DNA of 64,000 bases from Cranoglanis bouderius (taxonomy: Eukaryota > Chordata > Actinopteri > Siluriformes > Cranoglanididae): assembly GCA_023630585.1 (NCBI GenBank), contig CM042555.1, forward strand, positions 6,054,501 to 6,118,500, written 5' to 3'. Made by a program: the position numbers and the translations under genes. Each line of letters opens with the position of its first letter. Within the stretch, counting starts at the first letter, position 1. The notes below the pieces were generated by a model. It was not told the DNA's origin and did no database searches. It saw nothing but the letters and a program-made list of their open reading frames with translations. Of this stretch, positions 1-11,217 are shown in pieces.

Positions 1-958
1 CAAAAGATTCTCCTTGAAAGACCTTACTGAGTAACACCTTTGTCTGAGGACATTAAAAGCAGTGTTTATTTATTTGTAAAGTAACATATTTCTTTATTTA
101 CTTTGCTCTGATATGCAGCATTCTGTCGTAGTATTAGGACTTTAGTCTCAAATTGTTGTGAATTTCTTTTTCGACATTATTCTCGAAATATTGCGCCTTT
201 TTTTATCATAATATCGGGCCTTTTTTTTCACAAAACATTACGACTTTATTCTGGAAATCTTGTGTTTTTATTTTTTTAAACAGTGGCCCTAAAACACGAT
301 CTTACTCACCTAGCCAACGGTACTATTGGAATTTCTCTTGGAAATGCAGGAGTTATGGGTTAACTGTAATAGAAATAAACTCGCACCTTGGTCCGAGTCA
401 GGCTGTTGTAAAGTCTAAGATTTGGGAGTTCGCTTCCATCCGGTGGAGACCACGGAGGCTGCACTCTCTTTCCCTTTGCTGAAAGACAAGATGCATGGTG
501 TATTAATGAGCTGAATTCATGTGCATGTGCATTTTAATAAATGCAGATGGTTATGGAGAGAGTGGTCAGACACAATTGTGTGACCAGGACACATGATCAA
601 TGTGATTGTGATTATAAGATTGCACCTGTATGTGCAAAAAAAAAAAAAAGGGGGGGGGGGTGGGGTGCATAAAGTGCATAATAGAACTGAAATACGTGGT
701 GGGACAAACAGGATCCTACTGCTGACAGGAAACACAAAGCAGCAAAAGACTCAAACTGACAATCACAAGACTGCAAGTATCATGAAGTGTTGCATCATCT
801 AAGGAAGCTAGAGTTCACTCCTCTCACAAACAAGACCTGGACCCCCAGCACAGCCTCCTAATGCTCCACCTCGCCCGGACCAACACCGATACACCAATCA
901 CATCCTGCTGGCTCCTACACATTACGCATGCACGACTCTCGCTCCCTTCTCTACTCAC
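1..958 (-). other. cars1: part of cars1 intron 2
   Basis: No coding exon is recognisable here. The stretch lies downstream (minus strand) of the exon 2 donor. Positions about 120-300 hold a degenerate repeat built on an ACGACTTTATTCT-like motif. A related block occurs in inverse orientation near 40910-41000. An A/G homopolymer tract lies at 637-662. The next cars1 exon must be left of base 1. Confidence 0.55.
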
Positions 959-1195
959 TGGCATCTGAGGCCTGGCCGTCGGTTCCAGGCTGCAGTGTGG
1001 CTATGTGTCTGTACCAGCGCAGAGCGTGCACATGCTGCGATGAAGGAGGCGAACCGCGAAAAAGCGTGAATGCGTCTGCGTCCGCCTGCGAGGGCCCGTA
1101 GCCTGCCAGGTAACTGCGGCCGCTCAGGTACTCGTTCAGAGCCTCGGCCCTGCGGCCGTCCTCGCTTATGCGCAGTAAGAAGCCATAATCAAAGG
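959..1195 (-). CDS. cars1: cars1 exon 2, GST-C-like N-terminal domain of cysteinyl-tRNA synthetase
   Basis: This is a 237-nt exon (79 codons, multiple of three) with acceptor CCCAG at 1196-1200 and donor GTGAG at 954-958. Joined to exon 1 it reads MAGDQ-AFDYGF and then RAEALNEYLSGRSYLAGY and PSQADADAF, with HALRWYRHI near the end. This is the glutathione-S-transferase C-terminal-like domain that vertebrate cytosolic CysRS shares with eEF1B subunits. In mammals the equivalent domain is a cassette exon, and the multiple-of-three length here also allows in-frame skipping. The domain mediates contact with the elongation-factor complex in known homologues. The remaining exons of this copy are outside the window to the left. 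Confidence 0.9.
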
Positions 1196-1739
1196 CTGGG
1201 AAGACAAGAGTACGACACACACACATATACACACACAGGAAAAAAAAAGGCTCAATGACTTCAGCACTGGACCAAAACAGTGCCAGAGGGCACAATGATG
1301 AACGATCTGAAACACTGACACACTGCTGAGATGCTGTCAGGACATGAGGACATGATGTTGAGTCACCACGTGGACGACATACGAATGCACAGACGCTCAT
1401 TTATTTCGGTTATTAACACGAGGATTGTAAAGTAGCTAAAACCAGACGTTCTCAAACTTTCTGCAGCACAGATTTATTTTATAAATACAATCCAGCTACC
1501 CAACTAAGAAAGATTTAGCGCATTAGTTGAGTGAAAATGTTTCCATACGCTTAGGAGACAATAAAGAAGAGCAAATTTTAAAATATATAATAATTTAGAG
1601 CACCATTTTAGAACAACTAATTTTTATAATAAAAGCAAATTTAGAAAAAGTTTTTTCTTTATTATAAAAACAGTTGTTTATTTAAATTTTTTTTTTTTTT
1701 TAAATTGTAGGAAAATTTAACCTTTCTGCTCCCACGGAA

Positions 1740-2130
1740 CTCATTCTCGGGAACTTAATTAACATACAGTTCCTGAAGGTGAGATAGCCCTGCCATAAAA
1801 CACCATGGGGTCCACCCTGCCAAACAACACATTATTTCATCTCCATTTGGCATCCTGGTCACTATACATTTCAAAGAGGCTCAGGGGTATAAAAGGATAT
1901 GCTTGGTAAAGAACATTATGCTTTACCATCCTGCATCCTAGGTTCATGACGCTGACTGTAATCTTGTAAGTTATTCTTGTCTCTATTTTATGTATCTTTC
2001 AATTGTGATCTCATATTAAATCCATTTGTTATTCTATTTCTAAATACTCTGTGTCTATGTTTGGTATTCTTATTAAGAATAGCTTCTTAAACTAAAAGTG
2101 TATAATACGTTAGACACGTTTAAGGTCAAC
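1740..2130 (+). mobile_element. LTR-like block (candidate solo LTR)
   Basis: A strong TATA box (GGTATAAAAGG near 1887) is followed about 140 nt later by an A-rich polyadenylation-like region. Directly repeated AACCTCTGACAAG-type motifs follow at about 2130-2230. The layout resembles the U3-R-U5 arrangement of a solo LTR. I cannot see clean TG...CA ends or a target duplication, so the call is tentative. Confidence 0.3.
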
Positions 2131-2846
2131 CTCTGACAAGCCAAAAGTAAAGGCTAATACTTGCAAGTTTAAACAGAACCTCTGACAAGTAAGATAGGAA
2201 AGGCCTAGGCTTGCACGTTGATAGAAACCTCTGAGCTAACAAAATAATGGTTTAATAAAGAAGCTACATGAAAGTCTCTGACGTAGGAACGTCATTTTAA
2301 TGAAAGCTTCGCTCGAAACTGCTTAGGAGTAAACATTAGTAGAACACTGAGTGCTAACACTTCTAGCACTAACTAGAAGATTATTCTATTGGAGTCAGAT
2401 AATCAATTAAATGGAGTCAGATATTTAAATCGTACACTAAAACACGCATTAACCTTCGCTGCACCTATTTCCGTCGTTGGTTATAGGAGAGCAGTGGGCT
2501 AAGTAATTAGCTTTATATATTTTAGCCCTACAAAATTTAAAAAAGAAGCAAAAGTGTAACTCATTTTTCCGCTTGGAATCTTGGATTAACAAATTAAAAG
2601 AAAAAGGTTCATTTCAGTTAACTCTAAAAATTTGCCTCGTTACCACATCAAAATCAGGACATATGCAAACACTTGTACGTAACTGTATGCAAGTACAGAT
2701 TTATTTATTCATTTACTAGATCCAACAGAGATTTTTATTCTAGTAAATTAGGTTTATAATACCTAAATGATGAAACTATAGTAACCTTAGAGGTGGTTAA
2801 CGGTTACATTATGATAAATCCATGTTTAAAATAAATAAATAAACAC

Positions 2847-2847
2847 T

Positions 2848-2875
<28 letters not shown>
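2847..2875. repeat. (CA)n microsatellite
   Basis: About 14 uninterrupted AC dinucleotides, followed by a C-run and an A-run. Confidence 0.9.
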
Positions 2876-2879
<4 letters not shown>

Positions 2880-3119
2880 AAAAAACCCCCCCAAAAAAAA
2901 AAAACCTACAGACCCTACTTTAACTGTGTTCACATCAGCTATAAATTTCACTCTCAGGTAACCAATCACAAATGGACAACTGAGACATATAACCATTTTA
3001 CACCTGCCATTTTCATGTGTCTTAAATGCGCCGTGAGAAACCACTACATGATCTGATCTTTCGTCGGCCCCCTGATGCAGTTCATCATCTGATCACACTA
3101 CAAATGTTACCAGCCTTAT

Positions 3120-3636
3120 GCATCGCGTTATGTTTATGCACCTGACCATCACACCTATATGTGGTTCTTCACCAAACTGCTGCCACAAAGTTGGAAGCAC
3201 ATAATTGTACAGAATGTCTTTATATGCTGCTGCATTGAGATTTCCCTTCACTGGAACTAAGAGGCCCAAACCTATTCAAGCATGACAATGCCCCTGTACA
3301 CAAAGCGAGCTCCATGAAGACATGGTTCGCCGAGGTTGGAGTGGAAGAACTCGAGTGTCCCGCACAGAGCCCTGACCTCAACCCTTTGGGTTTGAGTATG
3401 AACTGGAACGCCGTTGGCACTCCAGACCTCCTCACACAATGTCGGTGCCTGACCTCACTAATGCTCTTGTGGCTGAATGATCACAAATCCCCACAGCCAC
3501 GCTCCAAAATCTAGTGGAAAGACTTCCCAGAAGAATGGAGGTTATTATAAGCAAAGGGGGACTAAATCTGGAATGGGATGTTCAACAAGCACATATGGGT
3601 GTGACGGTCAGGTGTCCACATACTTTTGGCCATATA
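3120..3636 (+). mobile_element. internally deleted Tc1/mariner remnant
   Basis: The block keeps one terminal region and jumps straight into the C-terminal part of a transposase at about 3276-3400. The frame there reads HDNAPVHKASSMKTW, the second catalytic Asp region, and then AQSPDLNP, the region before the catalytic Glu. The Glu itself is lost: the frame reads LNPLG instead of LNPIE. The right end carries the CCACATACTTTTGGCCATAT terminal motif common in fish Tc1 elements. It is dead and non-autonomous. Confidence 0.75.
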
Positions 3637-4174
3637 GCCATCCTACTGCTCTAAGTGTCAAAACTAGGTTTATGTGCAAAACTGAAGTGCTACTACTTAG
3701 CACCCTATGTAGTGCACTTATAAGGACCCATTTGGGCTGAGATTCAGCGAAAAAACAAAAAAAACAAAAAAAACAACAACAAAAACAAACAACAACAGCA
3801 AATACACCATGTAGCTGTTATGTTTTGTTATATAATAAATAAATATGAGTTTAAGGCTGGATCCCATATGGTTGTAGTGTAGTAGCACTAGTGTAGAGAT
3901 TACAAAGCCATGTAGGATTCCTGCACAGATTTAGCCAAAGACACAATTAGGATTTACAAAGCAGAACGACGATGCAGCGTTCATTAAAACCATAAATATG
4001 TATCTACGACTGTTTTCCAGCTGTGTAGTTGAATGAGATGGAGCCTCTCTACCGGCTGTAAACACCAATCTCACTTTGTACAGCACAAACCTTACTTATT
4101 TACATCGTTAACTTCACCTCTAATGTTTTTTTCAATGTCGTTAACGCGCTAAACGGAGGTGTAGTAAATCTTAC

Positions 4175-4190
4175 CTTGGTCTCCTGCCAT
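4175..4190 (-). CDS. cars1: cars1 exon 1 (start codon exon)
   Basis: This is a 16-nt coding exon: ATG at 4188-4190, MAGDQ plus one base, then a GTAAG donor. The leftover G joins CC of exon 2 to give Ala. The start MAGDQ-A parallels the short first exon of mammalian CARS1 before its GST-C-like exon. The 5' UTR extends right into a GC-richer region without TATA. This is the only cars1 start codon in the window; the two other cars1 blocks lack it. Confidence 0.82.
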
Positions 4191-4500
4191 TTCTCTCTGT
4201 TCTGATGCAACAATAAACGTGTCCGGAAAATCAACCCGCACCTCACCAGCAGCCTAATTTGCCTTCCCACCCGTATTACGACGAAACCTCGCCCCCTGAG
4301 GGGATAGGCTAATGACGTACACTCACGAGCAAGTCCATGGATTGGATGCTGTTTCTGTGCGATTATGAACTATTGGTTTAATTCCTGGTCAGAAGGCGGG
4401 TTTATAGAAATACAGGTGGGAAAGAAATGTCGCGCGACGGAGCAACAGATAAAACACTTCCGGCTAGTGATTCGTAAATTATGTAATATGGCGGAGGATA
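4191..4500 (-). promoter_or_regulatory. cars1: cars1 5' UTR and TATA-less promoter region
   Basis: Upstream of the ATG there is a CRE-like TGACGTAC at about 4312, CCAAT-type ATTGG boxes, an ETS-type CACTTCCGG near 4456, and a YY1-like AATATGGCGG near 4487. CpGs are more frequent than in the flanks. This mix is typical of housekeeping promoters. The exact transcription start cannot be placed. Confidence 0.5.
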
Positions 4501-4661
4501 ATACACATGAATTGTAGATCAGATTTTTGTGGCTTAATATGCACCAAAGGATTAGCCGGAAATTGCTTCCGGGTAAATTTAGACAAAGGGTTTTTTTTGT
4601 TTGTTTAGTTTTTCAAAATAAAGGCGTTTGAGACTATAAAAATAAATAAAAAAGACTATCA

Positions 4662-4749
<88 letters not shown>

Positions 4750-4750
4750 T
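4662..4750. repeat. (AAT)n microsatellite
   Basis: Nearly 30 uninterrupted AAT/TAA trinucleotides directly precede the SINE. Confidence 0.95.
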
Positions 4751-5870
4751 GTAGCACGGTAGCTTCGTGGTTAGCATGTTGCCTCACACCTCCAGGGTTG
4801 GGGGTTCAAATCCCACCTCTGCCCTGTGTGCATGGAGTTTGCATATTCTCCCTGTGCTTCAGGGGTTTCCTCTGGGTACTCTGGTTTTACTCTATAGTTT
4901 ATTTTCATATATTAAGCTAAGCAATCGAGACTACGATTAAATCAGTTATGATGTAATCAATTATGTGTGATGTATAAATAATCATGTATAAGTAATAAGG
5001 TTATGATTAATTAATATAAGGTAATGATTATGAATAGATCATAAGGCCCAAAATCATAAGGCCTAAAGGCCTAAAATCAGAAGTAAGTCAGTCAGATTTT
5101 GTATGACTTCAGTCTGTGTGAAACTCACTGTCTGTACACTCTGTACTCTCTCTAGTTACAATGTTTTTTTTTTGTTTTTTTTTGCGCGGCCTGCTCTGAT
5201 GTATCCTCTGTGTGTGCAGGGGAACACTGAGTTTGTACGCCGTATGGTTAAGTCTGCATCTTTTATTTTTTACCTTTTAAGTCTGTATCTTTTATTTTTA
5301 CTTTTTACCAATCTACTGTTAATGATTACTGAAGATGTATTGTTGAAAACCATGAAATTCATGCCGTAAATCAATTAAATGAAACTTAAAAAAAAAAAAA
5401 TGAACTGGCTGACCTCGTGCCACAGTTATAGATAAGACCCGCAGAAAGAACAGACGGTGTGGCGAGTCGTCAGAAGTGTGATTAAAGAAAAAAAGGGGAA
5501 ATCCTGCCCAAATGAGATCATTGTTTTAGAATTGTATAAAAACTGGTGCATTGATTGTACCTGTCAGACGATCTGCAGACGTCTCTGCTTGTTACTATGG
5601 TAATAAAGTCTAACATCTTTTTGCCATCAAAAACCTCGAGACTCGGAAGTTTTTATTTTTGCGGAAGATGATTTTCCACGACACCTCCCCCAGTCCAAAG
5701 ACATGCGTTGTAGGTTGATTGGTGTTTCCCGTGGTGTATGAATGCATGTGTGGTTGTTTGGTTCCCTGTCCAGGGTGTCTCCTGCCCTGTGTCCTGAGTT
5801 CCCTGGGATATGCTCCAGGCTCCCCTATGACCCTGTATAGGATAAGCAGTACAGAAAATGGATGGATAGA
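4751..5870 (+). mobile_element. tRNA-derived SINE split by an LTR insertion
   Basis: The 5' half (4751-4890) has a tRNA-like head with a box B sequence GGTTCAAATCC at 4803-4813, then the GGAGTTTGCAT body typical of fish DANA/HE1-type SINEs. The matching 3' half resumes at 5684 (CCCCCAGTCCAAAGACATGC) and ends in a GATA-rich simple tail near 5870. The intervening 790 bp are a separate LTR insertion. The 3' part (from 5746) recurs at 41351. Confidence 0.75.
4898..5683 (+). mobile_element. solo LTR of an endogenous retrovirus
   Basis: An insertion of about 786 bp inside the SINE. It has a TATA box (TGTATAAAAACT near 5534), a following GTCAGA...TCTGCAGACGTCTC block, a polyadenylation signal AATAAAG near 5602, and an end TTTTCCACGACA. 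Its start (TTTATTTTCATATATTA) and its R/U5 blocks resemble the LTR of the retrovirus at 18152-18714 in the same order. It is therefore a diverged relative, in the opposite orientation. No internal retroviral sequence remains. The first base pair is TT rather than TG, which suggests age. Confidence 0.7.
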
Positions 5871-6903
5871 TAATAGTAATAATAATACACATAGGCATTC
5901 AAGCATAAAATTAGCATTTAATATGTTGTTTATATTTAGAGAATACAAAATTTTGCATTCTCTTGTAGTTTAAAAGCCATATTCATTAACATGAGTGTGT
6001 ACTGTTTGCTCACACAACACATTTCCTGCTTTCATTTATTCTGAGTAACTGCTTTATTGAGGTAGTTATTTGTTACATGTTTCATGGTAGTTATTTGGTT
6101 TACATTTTGATAAATAGAACCAACTAAGTTGGTCAGCAAATACAGCATTCAGGGGCAGACAGGACTGGTGCAGGACTGGTCAGAATTCCTTCAGGAGTGG
6201 GCAGAAGTGTGATTTAAAAAACAGTCCAGCTTTAGGCTAGAGCATCACCATGCAAGACTTTTAAAGTGTCCCTTCAAAACATTCTTTCTTTCAAACTTTG
6301 TCTTTTTTTAATAGCAGACAGCAGGAGGTGTCATAAAGCTGGGGGAGACAGGGGGTTCTTTAGGCCCTGATGAGGGGCAGGAAGCTCTGTGCATGACCCT
6401 TATCTGATGGCACCGTGAGCTCTGGATTACATCTCGATGAACATTAAGCTCATGCTAATCCTCTAGTGTGGCAGTTTATTATAATACAAAATGATATCCA
6501 CCAGATTAGTTGGCCCGCAAACTCAATGAGCAGCACGTGCAGTTACCCGGACAGCACAGTAACATTGAATCAGTGTCCCTCTGCCGTCTATGTAGTATAT
6601 AGCCACTACGTGGCAGTAGAGGGCAACTACATTGACATTCATTACAATGAGCCGATCCTTGTAGGACGTGCGTGTTGTCTCGTATCGTTTGTTTGGCGAA
6701 GGCTTTATTCTTAAAGGTCATGTTGCTCAACATGCTTTGAGGTGTTACAGAACTTGCTATGGAGATTTATGACCAACACCCCATGAGAATCTGCCTTCTG
6801 CACAGGCTCCTGCTCCCATGTACACATACAATTTAGTACCTGAGTTGACTTTAGCCCTCAGGGGTAATGCTTTTTGTTTCCTTTCTAATCACTGCATCTT
6901 GTT

Positions 6904-6906
<3 letters not shown>

Positions 6907-6986
<80 letters not shown>

Positions 6987-7054
6987 CATGTGTGTGTGTG
7001 TGTGTGTGTGTCAGCATTGAAATTAAGTATTTTATTTTTCACATACACATATAT

Positions 7055-7107
<53 letters not shown>
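6907..7107. repeat. compound (CA)n/(TA)n/(TG)n microsatellite
   Basis: A CA run, TA run and TG run at 6907-7012, a short spacer, then a second TA run at 7058-7107. The matching site near 42518-42608 is much shorter. Confidence 0.9.
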
Positions 7108-7110
<3 letters not shown>

Positions 7111-7820
7111 ATATATTACATATATAACTACTCATTAATTGTTAATAACCTCCTGAAGCTGGCATAATATATCATCATAGCATCATAATTATGCTATCCA
7201 TCCTAACCAGCCTTTGTAAACAAGCTGCACACTTTTATTTGTTCATAAACCAATTTGACTTTTAAGATTTTGTTAAAGATTTTTAATAAAGGCATTTTCT
7301 ATTTTGTACATTTGAGACAGACTCAGACTCGTGACATTTATAGAATAGAGCAGCAGGAAAAACCTACCTCCTGTACTGTCTGTCGTGGTCTAATCTTGGC
7401 ATGCTACTGCTGTGGCTAGTTCGTGCTGTCTGTGTGCTACAACACTGACCAGGTGCTGACAGGCCGGTACTGTGGAGTCAAAGGAAGATATGAAGCGATG
7501 GTGGGGAAGTGCTTGAAAAAGGAGATTGATGCACAACACATAAGCCCCAGGCATGTGTGTCATTGGGCGAGAGTGTAGAAAGAACTGTTGTAGTGAAAAG
7601 GGCATAGAAAAATCTGTTTTCTAAGAAGCATTTACATCATCGTACTTATTAAACTTAATGACTTTTTGTTCTATAATTAGTCATTTTATCTCAGTGGTAC
7701 ATTTGAACTTGAATAGTGTACACATATAGATGAAAATAGACCACTCTTGCTAAAACAAAATACAGTCTATAGATAAACTCTTGTAAAAATCGTGTAGGAC
7801 AACAGTAATACACCAAGAGC

Positions 7821-7822
<2 letters not shown>

Positions 7823-7868
<46 letters not shown>
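7823..7868. repeat. (TG)n microsatellite
   Basis: About 22 TG units; the matching site in copy 3 (44496-44517) has only about 10. Confidence 0.9.
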
Positions 7869-7870
<2 letters not shown>

Positions 7871-9031
7871 CACTCTTGATGTAGAGCTCTACAGGAACTG
7901 TAGGATAGAAATCTGTAGGATTGAAGTATTGATGAAGTATTTTATGTTCCACATACACTTAGATAACTACTCATTCAATTAAAAAAAACAAAATTTTTTT
8001 GGTAAACCAATTTGACTTAATAAAGATTTTGTTAGAGATTTTTAATAAAGACTTTTTCTATTTTGTACATTTGATGGATAAATTGGTATCATTGTACACT
8101 GTATTGTAAGAGTACCCACTTTTATTCCCTGAGAATTTACCATTTCATCAAAACTGAAGTATGAACATCAAAAGTACATTTGGAAACCATCTGAAGTCTT
8201 AATTGTGCTTGCTTTCCCATGGATGAAGTGGGCAGTACAAGGTGTTTCATAGTGTCAGAAACTAAATTTAAGCTCAGTTTGCTTCTACAGTTGTTCTCTC
8301 TGCTCCCTTCACTCATCCCTTAACCTTCATCTAACCTCAGCCTCTTTGCTCCCGTCAGCTGGAGGAGGTGTAGGAAGATTAGCCAAAAATATGGTCCACC
8401 TCATGGCAGTGTATGGATGGGGGTATGTGTCTAAAATTATAAACGTTATCATGTATTCGACTTGCCCGGGACTTTTTATAGTCTACAAAAAAACATTCGC
8501 CATGTCTGAAACCTAACCGTGGTCAAGCCAGACGAGATGGAAACCTTAGTGTGAGTATATATAGGGTTTTACGGTAACCAGCAGACACTTGAGGGGGAAA
8601 AAGCTACTGCTCGTCTTAGTTACTAAGTTTACTTACACTCTTACTTGTTAATTTTTTTTTTTTTTTTACATAACATCTCTTTCCCATCATAGAATGTCCG
8701 TTTTGCAGAAGCGTATTAAAAAAACAAAACAAAACAAAAATTCCCCAAGCGACCGGTGTTTACCGTATACACTCGCAGATAAGTTTCTACCTCGGCTGAC
8801 TTTGAAAGCATAGCTTTAATTTCTCCATATGTGTTAAAATATCTGGTCTTTGAAAAGGAACAGCAAAAAAAAGTGTCTATAAAAAAAAAGTGTTCTACAT
8901 AACGTAACTGAAAAGACGGATTTCGGTTTCTATGTCCGATTAGCAAACAAGCCACGACTGTGATTTCCGGGTTCAGATTCTAAAGCACCGCCCGCCCACT
9001 TTGTCTCGTCTGATTGGTTAATGTTGGCATC

Positions 9032-9217
9032 ATTTGCATGGCCTACCCGGCATGCAGTGCGTTAAGAATACATCGCAGGTATTAAATAGTAAAACGTTAT
9101 TATTATTTTTTTTGCATTTAACATAACAATTATATTAGTACTAACATGTAGCGTAAAATTAAATTATATAATATTCATTTGTGTAATTGCTTAGTATGTT
9201 TACCGTTACTGTGTAAC
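9032..9217 (+). promoter_or_regulatory. U5 snRNA promoter: octamer (DSE) and PSE
   Basis: An octamer ATTTGCAT (reverse of ATGCAAAT) lies at 9032-9039, about 224 bp before the RNA, with an ATTGG box just upstream at 9013. A PSE-like TACCGTTACTGTGTAAC lies at 9201-9217, ending 46 bp before the RNA start. This is the standard vertebrate snRNA promoter geometry without TATA. Confidence 0.75.
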
Positions 9218-9262
9218 AGGTCTGTTTGATCGGGGTTGTGGACTCAACGGTTGGGAAAATTA

Positions 9263-9376
9263 GAGCTCATGTTTCTCTTCATATCGTATAAATCTTTCGC
9301 CTTTTACTAAAGATTTCCGTGGGGAGGAACACTATGAGTATAAACTAATTTTTTGTTGCCCCACTATATGTGGGGT
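9263..9376 (+). ncRNA. U5 spliceosomal snRNA (type a, copy 1)
   Basis: Contains the near-invariant U5 stem-loop I: ATCTTTCGCCTTTTACTAAA with its pairing partner GATTTCCGTGGGGAG. It also has an Sm site AATTTTTTG and a 3' hairpin (GCCCCAC, loop, GTGGGGT). The 5' GCTCAT pairs with ATGAGT before the Sm site. Length of about 114 nt fits vertebrate U5 (about 116). U5 aligns the two exons in the spliceosome. Type a differs from type b in both arms of the 3' hairpin in a compensating way, which supports a functional fold. Confidence 0.9.
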
Positions 9377-9862
9377 TCATTTCTTGGTTATAAAAGAAGA
9401 GTTATATGAACTTTACGGAAGATTTGATGTGTGTGGTATTTACATTAACTACACGGGAGTGTCCTGAAACCGTAGATCTTGGGTTATGAGAGAGTGAAAT
9501 ATATGATTGCAAGAGCGAGGAAACTGACTGGATATATAAAAACCCCAGAACAACTAAAGTTAGTGCTAGTTAATATGCAGTGGTTACTAATTCACCTAAA
9601 TGACCTTTGACATAACAAATGTAACAATTTGCAAGAAATTGTGTGTATGTCTGAAAGGGTTAAAGAACTTAGTGCAAAACTCTGCCATTTGATTCACAGC
9701 GCATTAAAACTGGGATAACAGCATTAAATAAATATTACAGTTGTACAGTTACATTTCATCCTTACCTCCTCTTGCTGTCACATAACATTACTGCACGTGC
9801 TGTAATGTTATTTTGTGTATTATAGCATAGGATCATATATATATATATTTTTTTAAATTAAC
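9377..9862. other. spacer between U5 gene and tandem array
   Basis: AT-rich sequence containing the putative snRNA 3' processing region. No gene is recognisable. Confidence 0.5.
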
Positions 9863-10806
9863 CAAAAATGCATACTCAATACAGATACACAATTCAACAG
9901 CATTCAAAATGTCTTAAAGAAATCATACATAAATCAGAATATCCAACCATGTACCTTAATCCAAAAACCCTCATACCTTCACAATCTAAAACCCAACAAA
10001 AAAACAACAAAAAAAGGAGAACAAAGGCTGAATTTTCACAAAGGACACTTTTTTTTTTTTTCTCCCCAGTGATGAAATCCCAACTATTCGAAAGGCAAAA
10101 ACATATCATAACCAATACCAGCCCAAGAGAAACAACAAAACAAAACATTATTTTAAATTAGGAACACTTTTTTTTTTTTTTTTATTTAACAAAAATGCAT
10201 ACTCAATACAGATACACAATTCAACAACATTCAAAATGTCTTAAAGAAATCATACATAGTACAGAATATCCAACCATGTACCTCAATCCAAAAACCCTTA
10301 TACCTTCACAAACTAAAACCCAACAAAAAACAAAAAAAAGGAGAACAAAGGCTGAATTTTCACAAAGGACACTTTTTTTTTTTTTCCAGTGATGAAATCC
10401 CAACTATTCGAAAGGCAAGAAACATATCATAACCAATACCAGCCCAAGAGAAACAACAAAACAAAACATTATTTTAAATTAGGAACTTTTTTTTTTTTTT
10501 TTTATTTAACAAAAATGCATACTCAATACAGATACACAATTCAACAACATTCAAAATGTCTTAAAGAAATCATATATAGTACAGAATATCCAACCATGTA
10601 CCTCAATCCAAAAACCCTTATACCTTCACAAACTAAAACCCAACAAAAAACAAAAAAAGAAGAACAAAGGCTGAATTTTCACAAAGGACACTTTTTTTTT
10701 TTTTTTCCAGTGATCAAATCCCAACTATTCGAAAGGCAAGAAACATATCATAACCAATACCAGCCCAAGAGAAAAAACAAAACAAAACATTATTTTAAAT
10801 TAGGAA
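9863..10806. repeat. 330-bp tandem repeat, three units
   Basis: Units begin at the ATGCATACTCAATACAG motif at about 9868, 10195 and 10516, with a period of about 325-330 bp. Each has an A/C-rich body, a T-run of 11-16 and a GATGAAATCCCAACTATTCG block. The short open frames across units are low-complexity and broken by T-runs. The same array has four units in copy 2 and one in copy 3. Confidence 0.9.
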
Positions 10807-10951
10807 CAACCCCCCCCAAGGATCGGGCCAAAAGTCAACACACATCAAATGACACAGAATGCTATAAAATTGCCAACATACGTGCATCCGCTAGAGGGCT
10901 ACTGAACAGTGAACTCTGAGTTAATGGTATCCCAAAAATCCCTGCTGTAAT

Positions 10952-11170
10952 ATGCAAATTTGGCCGCCTCTCATTGGACGTCGCGACGCATTAACACGCA
11001 GGCTGAGTAAAAGTACAGATGTTGTGAATTTATGTGAGCTGAAACAGTCCGTACATATATTCATAGTCAGATTAAAAACAATCTTCAACAATGAGCTACT
11101 TAAAGTTAATATGATAAGGTACTTTATGGTATTACAGTACAGCATGTCACGGCTACCGTCACTGTGTAAC
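10952..11170 (+). promoter_or_regulatory. U5 snRNA promoter: octamer (DSE) and PSE
   Basis: A perfect octamer ATGCAAAT lies at 10952-10959 with a CATTGGACG box beside it. A PSE-like TACCGTCACTGTGTAAC lies at 11154-11170, ending 48 bp before the RNA. Confidence 0.75.
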
Positions 11171-11217
11171 ACGTCTCTCTGATCGGGGTTGTGGACTGAA
11201 GGCTGTATAAACTCAAA

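Larger units (their letters stand above)
1196..4174 (-). other. cars1: cars1 intron 1
   Basis: The intron runs between the exon 1 donor (GTAAG, 4170-4174) and the exon 2 acceptor. It holds a (CA)n tract near 2847-2875, an LTR-like block at about 1740-2130, and a Tc1-type remnant at about 3120-3636. The rest is AT-rich, with no recognisable gene. Confidence 0.7.
5746..8427. repeat. segment P, copy 1 (intergenic block upstream of mybpc3)
   Basis: Near-identical to 41351-45068. Differences are microsatellite lengths, a few substitutions, and loss of about 1.17 kb (42843-44012 in copy 3), replaced here by about 25 bp of filler near 7312-7336. The right end breaks at 8427, about 180 bp before where the mybpc3 start codon would lie, and joins segment Q with 1-2 bases of microhomology. 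Internally the block carries an older diverged duplication (7020-7310 versus 7925-8080). Confidence 0.9.

Noticed and set aside
3314..3514. Plus-strand frame that looks like a small gene in cars1 intron 1
   Set aside because: It is the C-terminal part of a decayed Tc1-type transposase.
4488..4517. Short plus-strand ATG frame (MAEDNTHEL then stop) opposite the cars1 promoter
   Set aside because: Nine codons, no donor or homology; the AATATGGCGG is better read as a YY1-like site.
6818..7138. Frames of Thr-His and Ile-Tyr repeats around CA/TA microsatellites (also 35365-35714, 52423-52785)
   Set aside because: Pure translation of dinucleotide repeats in several frames and both strands.
8716..8955. 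79-codon minus-strand frame in the Q leader, present in three copies
   Set aside because: Contains F-rich homopolymer stretches whose length varies between copies and would shift the frame; no domain.
9868..10919. Open frames across the 330-bp units (starting MHTQYRYTIQQHSK)
   Set aside because: The frames run through poly-A/poly-T tracts, change length with T-run slippage and have no domain; they are repeat artefacts.
10921..11182. 83- and 76-codon frames just upstream of the U5 b genes
   Set aside because: They overlap the octamer and PSE promoter elements on opposite strands and show no domain; conservation is explained by recent duplication.
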